From: Neoarius graeffei
Taxonomy: Eukaryota; Chordata; Actinopteri; Siluriformes; Ariidae
Assembly (NCBI RefSeq): GCF_027579695.1
Contig: NC_083587.1
Location: 51,763,021 to 51,827,020, forward strand
Length of the DNA stretch: 64,000 nucleotides
Reading direction: 5' to 3'
Below are positions 57,433-64,000 of the stretch, in pieces. Position 1 is the stretch's first letter. Each line of letters opens with the position of its first letter. Below the pieces are notes generated by a model. That model was not told the DNA's origin, made no database searches, and saw only the letters and a list, made by a program, of their open reading frames with translations. Both the position numbers and the translations under genes were made by a program.

Positions 57433-57909
57433 TGTTAGGGTTTTGCTGGGATTCGAACCTGGTTCGTTGGTGTGATAATCCAGCAAACCCCCACTAGGCC
57501 ACCAGGGGGATGACTCAAATGCAGAGGCGTGAGGCGGAAGTAGAAAAAGAATCAAAAGGTTTATTTAAACTATATACACTATATACAGGGCAAAACAAAA
57601 GACAAAAAAAACCAAAGAGTATAGTCCAAAAGAAAAGCAAAGTGCAAAAATACAAAAGCTAAGAAGATCAAAAAACACAGTACAAAGGAAACTGGAGATA
57701 AACATAACAGCACAAAGACTCCGTGACAAGAGGACTGAACTCAGGGGTATAAATAGACAAACTAATTAAGGACACAGGTGAAGATAATTAGGCAATTAAC
57801 ACAAACACAAGACACAGGAACAGTGGCGGCCTCTAGAGGCCAAAATAAACACGACATGAAAAGGAAATAACAGCGGCCTCTAGAGGCCAAAACAGTCCTA
57901 GTCCTAACA
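57433..57909 (-). repeat. 3' LTR of element B
   Basis: Minus-strand sense runs TGTTAGGACTAGGACTG to GCAAAACCCTAACA. AATAAA on the minus strand at 57565-57560 is the likely polyadenylation signal. Confidence 0.96.
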
Positions 57910-57924
57910 GGACCCCCCCCCTCT
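57910..57924 (-). other. Polypurine tract of element B
   Basis: AGAGGGGGGGGTCC-type run on the minus strand next to the 3' LTR; it overlaps the pol stop codon. Confidence 0.85.
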
Positions 57925-60900
57925 AGGAGCGTCTCCTGACGTTCCCAGGGCGATCCGGATGGGCCAAATGGAAGTCCCGACATAGTTCTTTATCAAGGAC
58001 ATCCCGAGCAGGAACCCAGCAGCGCTCCTCAGGACCATAGCCCTCCCAGTCCACCAGATATTGCAACCCGCCGCGGACCCGGCAGGAGTCAAGCAGGCGA
58101 TTCACAGTGAACACAGTCTGCCCCTGGAAGATGCGGGGGGGTGGGGGGTTCCTAGGGGCAGGGGCATACGTAGACATCAGTACGGGCCGTAACAGGGAAA
58201 CATGGAAAGTGGGGTTGATCCTCAGAGTCCGGGGCAACTGGAGCCGGTAGGAGACAGGGTTCACCCTGCGCACCACCTTGAAGGGGCCAATGTAGCGAGG
58301 AGCAAGCTTGCGGTTCTCCACCCGCAGTGGAAGGTCCTTAGTGGACAGCCAAACACGCTGCCCAGGGCGGAAAGCGTGTGCAGGTCTTCTATGGCGGTTG
58401 GCCTGAGTCTGGTTGGTTCTGGAGGTCTGTATGAGGGTCTTCCTGACCTTGCTCCAGGTCTTGCGACACCGTCTCACATATTGGTTGACCGAGGGCACCC
58501 CCGCGTCCTCCTCCTGGTCCGGGAACAGAGGTGGCTGGAACCCGAATTGGCACTGGAATGGCGACAGCTTGGTGGCCGATGACTGCAGGGTGTTGTGGGC
58601 GTACTCCGCCCATGGCAGCCAGGTGCTCCACGATGTCGGGTTATCCATAGCCAGGCCTCGCAGGGTGGTTTCCAGGTCCTGGTTGAGCCTCTCCGTCTGA
58701 CCATTGGACTGTGGGTGAAACCCAGAGGAGAGGCTGGCAGTGGCTCCGATGACCTTGCAGAACCCGTGCCACACTCGGGAGGAGAACTGGGGCCCTCGGT
58801 CTGAGACGATGTCCTGTGGAAGACCAAAGACTCGGAAGACATGATTAAACAAAAGTTTCGCAGTTTCAAGAGCAGAGGGGAGTTTGCACAGTGGTATGAA
58901 GCGGCAGGCCTTGGAGAATCTGTCAACTAAGACCAAAATGACCGTGTTACCTTGTGACTCAGGGAGACCCGTGATAAAGTCGACTGCCACGTGGGACCAG
59001 GGACGCCGGGGAATGGTCAGAGGATGCAGGAGACCCTGGGGACGCTGTCGTGGGTTCTTGGTTCTGGTGCAAACCTCACAGGACAGGACAAATGACCTTA
59101 CTTCCTTCTCCATGTTAGGCCACCAGAAGCGTCTTTTCAGGAAGTCCAGGGTCCTCCGAGCTCCCGGGTGGGCGGTGAGAGGGGAAGAGTGACCCCACTG
59201 GAGAACCTTGGCCCGGGCTTGATGTGGGACGTACAAGAGGCCTGGTGGCCCCGTCCCAGGACCGGGGTCCTGGCGTTGGGCTCGTCGGACAGCCTCCTCA
59301 ATACCCCAGCGGACAGGGGCCACAATCCGGGACACAGGGATAATAGGCCCGACTTCATTCTCCCTGTTAGTGGCAGAGAACAGTCTGGACAGTGCGTCAG
59401 GTTTGGTGTTCTTGGAGCCGGGGCGGTATGAGAGGGTGAAGTCAAACCGACTGAAAAACAGGGCCCACCTAGCCTGTCGAGGGTTCAGTCTCTTGGCTTG
59501 CTGGAGGTACTCCAGGTTCTTGTGGTCAGTCCAAACCAGGAATGGATGTTGTGCTCCCTCCAGCCAGTGCCTCCACTCATCAAGGGCCAGTTTGACCGCT
59601 AGCAGTTCTCGATCCCCCACATCGTACCGGGACTCAGCAGGACTCAGGCGGTGGGAGAAGTAAGCGCAGGGGTGCAGCTTTCCTTCCGAACGTTGAGAGA
59701 GCACCGCGCCGACACCACTGTCCGAGGCGTCCACCTCCACGATGAATGGTTGGGAGGTGTCCGGGAGAACCAGAATGGGTGCCGTGCAGAAGCGGTCCTT
59801 GAGGTCTTTGAACGCCTTTTCTGCCTGAGGAGACCAGCCATAAGATCCACCTGTCCCTTTGGTGAGGTCTGACATGGGTGCTGCCACAGAACTGAAGTTC
59901 CTGATGAACTTGCGGTAGAAGTTAGCGAATCCTAAGAACCGCTGAACCTCCTTAACGGACTTGGGAGTAGGCCAATCCCGGACGGCCAGGGTCTTGGCAG
60001 GGTCCATTTGGAGTTGGCCTGTCTGTACAATAAATCCCAGAAAGGAGACCTCGGGAACATGAAATTCGCATTTCTGGGCCTTGGCGAACAGATTGTTCTG
60101 TAGCAGCCTCTGGAGAACCTGGCGGACATGGTGGCGGTGCTCCTGCACGGTCTTGGAAAAGATAAGGATGTCGTCGAGGTAGACAAAGACGTATAGGTTA
60201 ATCATGTCCCTTAAGACGTCGTTGATTAAGGCCTGAAAAACAGCTGGTGCGTTGGTGAGTCCGAAGGGCATCACCTGGTATTCGTAGTGCCCAGACGGGG
60301 TGTTAAAGGCAGTCTTCCACTCGTCTCCCTGTCGGATACGGATGAGGTGGTATGCGTTCCGTAGGTCCAACTTGGTGAAGACGGTGGCGCCTTGGAGCAG
60401 GTCGAAAGCTGTGGACATCAGCGGAAGGGGATATCGGTTGCACACAGTGATCTTATTCAGGCCCCTGTAATCAATACATGGTCGGAGCCCCCCATCCTTC
60501 TTGCCGACAAAGAAGAAGCCGGCTCCAGCAGGTGAAGTGGAGGGTCGAATAAACCCAGAGACCAGGGCATCTTTGAGGTATTCCTCCATGGCCTTGCGTT
60601 CTGGCTGAGAGAGTGAAAACAGTCTGCCACGAGGAGGGGTAGTCCCAGGGAGCAAGTCGATGGCGCAGTCGTAGGCCCGGTGCGGAGGAAGAACGGCGGC
60701 CCTGCTCTTGCTGAATACCTCCTTGAGATCCCAGTACTCTGTGGGAACTTGAGATAACTCGGTGAGATCAGGGGGCTCGGCAGGAGACACAGGAGAGCTA
60801 GAGAGCAGACAAGAGGCATGGCATGCAGGGCCCCATTCCACAACCTGGCTTGTTACCCAGTCTATGCGAGGGTTGTGGCGAGTAAGCCAAGGAAGGCCTA

Positions 60901-61255
60901 GAATAACTGGGAACTCAGGTGAAGGAATCAGGTGCAGGGATATTTCTTCCTTGTGACCTTGAGACTGGAGGAAAACTGGAGAAGTAACTTGGGTGACTCT
61001 TCCATCACCTAACGCTTGGCCATCGAGGGCAGACACAGACAGTGGGACTTCAAGAGGTGCAGTCGGAATATTGATGCTTTGGGCGAAGTGAATATCCATA
61101 AAGTTCCCAGCCGCCCCTGAGTCTATCAAAGCTTGACAAGAGTGGACAGACTCACCCCAGGAGATGGAGACCGGGATGTAGATTCCTTGGCCAGGGAGTC
61201 CGGGAGAGAGGGTAGGCCCCGTCACAACCCTCCCTCGGCTGGACGGGGCGGTCCT
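57923..61255 (-). CDS. Pol polyprotein of element B (PR-RT-RH-IN-chromodomain)
   Basis: Reached by -1 frameshifting from gag at 61255-61261. The frame itself is open from 61318, and residues below are counted from there (1131 in all). Protease: Asp66-Ser-Gly. Reverse transcriptase: [25 protein letters not shown], active site Y380-L-D-D. RNase [17 protein letters not shown] and [10 protein letters not shown]. Integrase: HHCC finger (CEVCTRTK) and DD35E triad Asp780 ([10 protein letters not shown]), Asp840 ([10 protein letters not shown]) and Glu876 (NGQTERLNQ). The C-terminal module [16 protein letters not shown] is followed by a chromodomain at about 1068-1122 ([18 protein letters not shown]), which in chromoviruses directs integration to marked chromatin. 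All catalytic residues are present and there are no stops. It closely fits the fish sushi-ichi group, relatives of mammalian RTL/PEG10 genes. Confidence 0.95.
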   Translation of the reverse strand, partial: RTAPSSRGRVVTGPTLSPGLPGQGIYIPVSISWGESVHSCQALIDSGAAGNFMDIHFAQSINIPTAPLEVPLSVSALDGQALGDGRVTQVTSPVFLQSQGHKEEISLHLIPSPEFPVILGLPWLTRHNPRIDWVTSQVVEWGPACHASCLLSSSPVSPAEPPDLTELSQVPTEYWDLKEVFSKSRAAVLPPHRAYDCAIDLLPGTTPPRGRLFSLSQPERKAMEEYLKDALVSGFIRPSTSPAGAGFFFVGKKDGGLRPCIDYRGLNKITVCNRYPLPLMSTAFDLLQGATVFTKLDLRNAYHLIRIRQGDEWKTAFNTPSGHYEYQVMPFGLTNAPAVFQALINDVLRDMINLYVFVYLDDILIFSKTVQEHRHHVRQVLQRLLQNNLFAKAQKCEFHVPEVSFLGFIVQTGQLQMDPAKTLAVRDWPTPKSVKEVQRFLGFANFYRKFIRNFSSVAAPMSDLTKGTGGSYGWSPQAEKAFKDLKDRFCTAPILVLPDTSQPFIVEVDASDSGVGAVLSQRSEGKLHPCAYFSHRLSPAESRYDVGDRELLAVKLALDEWRHWLEGAQHPFLVWTDHKNLEYLQQAKRLNPRQARWALFFSRFDFTLSYRPGSKNTKPDALSRLFSATNRENEVGPIIPVSRIVAPVRWGIEEAVRRAQRQDPGPGTGPPGLLYVPHQARAKVLQWGHSSPLTAHPGARRTLDFLKRRFWWPNMEKEVRSFVLSCEVCTRTKNPRQRPQGLLHPLTIPRRPWSHVAVDFITGLPESQGNTVILVLVDRFSKACRFIPLCKLPSALETAKLLFNHVFRVFGLPQDIVSDRGPQFSSRVWHGFCKVIGATASLSSGFHPQSNGQTERLNQDLETTLRGLAMDNPTSWSTWLPWAEYAHNTLQSSATKLSPFQCQFGFQPPLFPDQEEDAGVPSVNQYVRRCRKTWSKVRKTLIQTSRTNQTQANRHRRPAHAFRPGQRVWLSTKDLPLRVENRKLAPRYIGPFKVVRRVNPVSYRLQLPRTLRINPTFHVSLLRPVLMSTYAPAPRNPPPPRIFQGQTVFTVNRLLDSCRVRGGLQYLVDWEGYGPEERCWVPARDVLDKELCRDFHLAHPDRPGNVRRRS

Positions 61256-62241
61256 TTTCCCAAGAGTTCGGGACATGATGCTCGGAAGTGACCAGGCTTG
61301 CCACAGTAGATGCAGCACTTGTCCCTCCTTCTGCGCTCCCTCTCAGATGCGGAGAGGCGAGTACGACCCACTTGCATGGGTTCTGGACAGTCACTGAAGG
61401 AGGTAGATGGTCTCCAGGTAGAGGTAGGGAGGCTGGGGGGGCTCAAGGCTTGGTGGCGTTCTCTCATCCTGTTGTCCAGACGAATAGCATGTGAGATGAG
61501 GGTTTCGAGGTCACTTGGGCATCCAATAGAGGCCAGACCGTCCTTGATGGGGTCAGACAGACCATGGTGGAAGGCTGACACCAGGGCAGTCTCGTTCCAT
61601 CCACTTACTGCTGCGAGTGTTCGGAACGAGATGGCGTAATCTGCGACGCTTCCTCCTTGCCGGATGGACATGAGCTTTCGGGCTGCGTCGGTACTGATGT
61701 CTGCCTGATCGAAGACCCGAAGCATCTCTTCAGAAAACAGCTGGAAATCAAAGCACTCAGGTCCCTGTCTTTGCCAGATAGCAGTAGCCCAGGCTCGCGC
61801 CTTACCAGCTAATAAGGTGATCACAAAGGCAATCTTGCGGCGATCCGTAGTGTAGGTGGTAGGCTGAAGCTCAAAGGTGAGTTGACACTGGGTAAGGAAC
61901 TCTCGGCACTCACTGTGCTTGCCGTCATACCTCTGTGGTGCAGGAAGGCTGGGTTCGCGAGGTGAAGAAGGCAGCATTGCAGGAGGCACTGGAGCAGGAG
62001 TGGGAGCTGGATCAGGAGCAGGAACTGGATCAGGAGCAGGAGATGCAGGCAGAGATGTCAGCTGTGCCAGGGTTTTCCCAATTTGCTGAAGCAGTTCCTC
62101 GTGGCGAGCGAGGGCCTCACGTTGGCTGGTGAGCGTACGTCCATGAGCGTCCATGGTCGCTCCGAAGCGTGTCAAAGCTGCCATAATTCCCTGAAGGTTG
62201 GCCGGGTAGACAGTTGAAGCAGCCTCTGCTGAGTCGGTCAT
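61222..62241 (-). CDS. Gag of element B (339 aa, RTL/PEG10-like)
   Basis: The ATG at 62241 (MTDSAEAAS) overlaps the region just after the primer site. Residues about 25-65 form an amphipathic helix ([19 protein letters not shown]), then a Pro/Ala linker. The capsid starts near 105 ([40 protein letters not shown]), followed by [20 protein letters not shown] and [10 protein letters not shown]. This matches the capsid fold of sushi-ichi Gag and mammalian PEG10/RTL1. A CCHC knuckle lies at 310-323 ([14 protein letters not shown]). The frame ends [10 protein letters not shown], with the last 97 bases overlapping pol. It would form the particle shell and carry the RNA. Confidence 0.95.
   Translation of the reverse strand: MTDSAEAASTVYPANLQGIMAALTRFGATMDAHGRTLTSQREALARHEELLQQIGKTLAQLTSLPASPAPDPVPAPDPAPTPAPVPPAMLPSSPREPSLPAPQRYDGKHSECREFLTQCQLTFELQPTTYTTDRRKIAFVITLLAGKARAWATAIWQRQGPECFDFQLFSEEMLRVFDQADISTDAARKLMSIRQGGSVADYAISFRTLAAVSGWNETALVSAFHHGLSDPIKDGLASIGCPSDLETLISHAIRLDNRMRERHQALSPPSLPTSTWRPSTSFSDCPEPMQVGRTRLSASERERRRRDKCCIYCGKPGHFRASCPELLGKGPPRPAEGGL
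61255..61261 (-). promoter_or_regulatory. -1 ribosomal frameshift heptamer G GGA AAA
   Basis: In the gag frame the minus strand reads TTG GGA AAA GGA, a legal X XXY YYZ slippery site. One base back gives GGG AAA AGG, which enters the pol frame exactly. It lies in the 97-base gag/pol overlap. The GC-rich sequence downstream could form the stimulating structure. Sushi-ichi and PEG10 use a site of the same type. Confidence 0.88.
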
Positions 62242-62242
62242 G

Positions 62243-62253
62243 ACGGAGTCTTT
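62243..62253 (-). other. Self-priming site of element B
   Basis: AAAGACTCCGT, one base after the 5' LTR, is the exact complement of ACGGAGTCTTT in the same LTR (62546-62536), about 31 bases downstream of the TATA-like box, where the RNA 5' end is expected. This is the Tf1/sushi self-priming arrangement in place of a tRNA primer. Confidence 0.85.
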
Positions 62254-62254
62254 C

Positions 62255-62731
62255 TGTTAGGGTTTTGCTGGGATTCGAACCTGGTTCGTTGGTGTGATAA
62301 TCCAGCAAACCCCCACTAGGCCACCAGGGGGATGACTCAAATGCAGAGGCGTGAGGCGGAAGTAGAAAAAGAATCAAAAGGTTTATTTAAACTATATACA
62401 CTATATACAGGGCAAAACAAAAGACAAAAAAAACCAAAGAGTATAATCCAAAAGAAAAGCAAAGTGCAAAAATACAAAAGCTAAGAAGATCAAAAAACAC
62501 AGTACAAAGGAAACTGGAGATAAACATAACAGCACAAAGACTCCGTGACAAGAGGACTGAACTCAGGGGTATAAATAGACAAACTAATTAAGGACACAGG
62601 TGAAGATAATTAGGCAATTAACACAAACACAAGACACAGGAACAGTGGCGGCCTCTAGAGGCCAAAATAAACACGACATGAAAAGGAAATAACAGCGGCC
62701 TCTAGAGGCCAAAACAGTCCTAGTCCTAACA
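62255..62731 (-). repeat. 5' LTR of element B
   Basis: 477 bp, identical to the 3' LTR except one base. Carries the promoter and the self-priming complement. Confidence 0.96.
62570..62577 (-). promoter_or_regulatory. TATA-like box of element B
   Basis: TATTTATA on the minus strand, 31 bases upstream of A at 62546, the inferred RNA start. A copy lies in the 3' LTR. Confidence 0.65.
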
Positions 62732-63534
62732 TCCTCGGGAAGAACACCGAGGCGTTCCCAGGCCAGCCGAGAGACCTAGTCCCTCCAGCGTGTCCTGGGT
62801 CTTCCCCAGGGCCTCCTCCCGGGGGGACATACCTGGAACACCTCCCCAGGGAGGCGTCCAGGAGCCATCCGAAAGAGATGCCCGAGCCACCTCCGCTGAT
62901 TCCTTTTGATGTGGAGGAGCAGCGGCTCTTCTCCGAGTTCCTCCCGAGTGATTTGTGCTTCTCATCCTATCTCTAAGGGAGCGCCCAGCCACCCTGCGAA
63001 GGAAACTCATTTCGACCGCTAGTTCACCAAACCCCTTATGGAAATTAATGAAACAAGGACCGTGACGTCACCCGGTATGGTGCAGCCGGGGCCCCACCCC
63101 ACCCTGGATTTACAGCGCAGCACCTTTACTGCTGTTTCTGTGTGAGTCGTTTACACCAACATTTATTCATGATGAGAAAGACACAGACCATTTGTGCAGC
63201 ATTTTTCAATTGAGGAGTTTATTTTTGCAAAAGTTTCTCATTTCCAGTCAGGGCGTGTCGATGTGACTGAGGGACGACCTGAAAGAGAAAAGCAGAGGAG
63301 AGATTTTTTTTTTAGAACAATAATCATCAAACCTTTTATCCTGGTGTATAATATTCCCATTGCACTATTCTAGATCATATTACTGCGTTCAAAAGTATTC
63401 GCTCCACATGTGCTTTGCTTAGTAGCGAGCTCGTGAGGTAGTGAACAAGACCCATTCTGTAAGACATTACAAATATGACTGTGACTCACTCTGAGCTCCC
63501 TGACCACTGCACCCGTCTCCTTCTCCTCAACCTT

Positions 63535-64000
63535 CTAATTTGCCTCCAGCATGTCGTTCACCTGCCCCTCATCCTTTTGGAACCCCATTTCCTCTATTAG
63601 TTCTCCCCAAGGGAGTAACATTGGAGTTGGGGGTCTGGATGGGATTGGGTCGATGCTGTCCATTATCTCGCCCCACATCAGTGCCTTTGGACTTGCGGTT
63701 CTGGAGGACAAAGGCTCCTCAATGCCCACAGTTTCAGGTGGCAGACTGGAGGTGGGTTGAGGTTCGGGCTCTGATTCAGTTGGTGCTGGTGGTTCTGGTG
63801 CCACATGTAGATCAGGACAAGAAGGAGATAAAATGGAACGTTAAGACAGAGAAAACATTACAACATTAAAGAATTGTGCAAAGGAACCAACAGCGGAAAA
63901 TTGAGATTTTAATCTTGTTTACCGAGTGTGAGCACATCAGTGGCATGAGCCTGAGCAGTGATCACACAGCCATCATCTACACATCCACCTTCAGGTGGTG
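63535..64000 (-). CDS. Pro/Tyr-rich protein, copy 2 (cut by window end)
   Basis: Exon 3 (63794-63535) and the 3' part of exon 2 (from 63923 to beyond 64000) are present, with the same donor GTAAAC-type and CACCAG acceptor sites as in copy 1. The frame stays open. Differences are few (VDDMLEAK to VNDMLEAN at the end). Maintained frames in both copies support a real gene, though the time since duplication is short. Exon 1 is off the window. Confidence 0.55.

Larger units (their letters stand above)
57433..62731 (-). mobile_element. Element B: intact sushi-ichi-type chromovirus
   Basis: A 5299-bp LTR retrotransposon on the minus strand with two 477-bp LTRs that differ at one base (57623 region, G versus A). 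The target duplication is TCCTC (57428-57432, 62732-62736), and the empty site is preserved in copy 1 at about 19847. Gag and pol are both open and linked by a -1 frameshift site. Primer site, promoter and polypurine tract are all recognisable. It arrived after the segmental duplication and may be active. Confidence 0.97.
57329..63020 (-). mobile_element. LINE 3' end, copy 2, split by element B
   Basis: The left part is 57329-57432 and the right part 62732-63020. Together they match 19717-20118. The split point is inside the coding part (LPEELAEV), with TCCTC duplicated. Confidence 0.85.
37708..64000. repeat. Segmental duplication, copy 2
   Basis: Second copy of 1-21096 in direct orientation. 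The order of shared blocks is the same: hAT with element A, ccdc127 last exon, Tc1-type MITE, L1 relic with hAT MITE, Tc1 stub, LINE end, Pro/Tyr-rich gene. It lacks the equivalent of about 10330-14500. It runs off the right edge, so its full length is unknown. An assembly that placed two haplotypes in tandem would look the same. Confidence 0.93.

Noticed and set aside
57923-61318. Pol of element B starting at the ATG-like codon at 61318
   Set aside because: That codon lies in the gag zinc-knuckle overlap; the in-phase slippery heptamer explains pol expression better.

Overview
The window looks like repeat-rich intergenic DNA from a teleost fish, plausibly an otophysan such as a catfish. The evidence is a tRNA-derived SINE of the Mermaid/V-SINE type, Tc1 elements, hAT elements, LINE tails ending in GATGAG repeats, several Ty3/gypsy clades and one recognisable vertebrate gene (ccdc127). 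Nothing prokaryotic is present. The species call is inference.

Layout: most of the window is two tandem copies of one region. Copy 1 (1-21096) matches copy 2 (37708-64000) with roughly 1-2% substitution by eye. The offset is 37707 at the left and changes with insertions and deletions. Copy 1 runs: hAT element (ends 6072) holding a Gmr1-like gypsy element A (1231-5630); a SINE; ccdc127 on the minus strand (8398-12551) with a Tc1 relic in its intron; hAT-derived fragments (13173-15465); a Tc1-type MITE; an L1-like reverse transcriptase relic split by a hAT MITE (17693-19110); a Tc1 stub; a LINE 3' end; and a small unrecognised Pro/Tyr-rich gene (20631-21660, minus). It is followed by sequence with no counterpart inside the window: gypsy element C (22961-33792), with a SINE in its 5' LTR and an intact Tc1 transposon in its 3' LTR, then another copy of the hAT-like block (35430-37191).

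Copy 2 carries a complete element A (39288-44213) and lacks ccdc127 exon 1, so only the last coding exon remains (47668-48347). It has extra SINEs, a 651-bp hAT-like insertion and a 1.2-kb TIR element. A fresh, intact sushi-ichi-type chromovirus B (57433-62731, minus) sits in the LINE fragment, and its empty site is preserved in copy 1. The window ends inside the second copy of the Pro/Tyr-rich gene.

The three gypsy elements belong to three different lineages. A has a SCAN-like capsid and integrase upstream of reverse transcriptase (Gmr1 group). B is a sushi-ichi relative with a -1 frameshift heptamer, a self-priming site and a chromodomain. C has a PNMA-like Gag and a tRNA-Pro primer site. 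These are the lineages from which the mammalian SCAN, RTL/PEG10 and PNMA gene families are thought to have been captured. Only ccdc127, and less certainly the Pro/Tyr-rich gene, are host genes; the rest is mobile DNA in various states of decay. Because everything rests on reading by eye, percentages are approximate, and an assembly artefact (two haplotypes laid end to end) remains a live alternative for the duplication.
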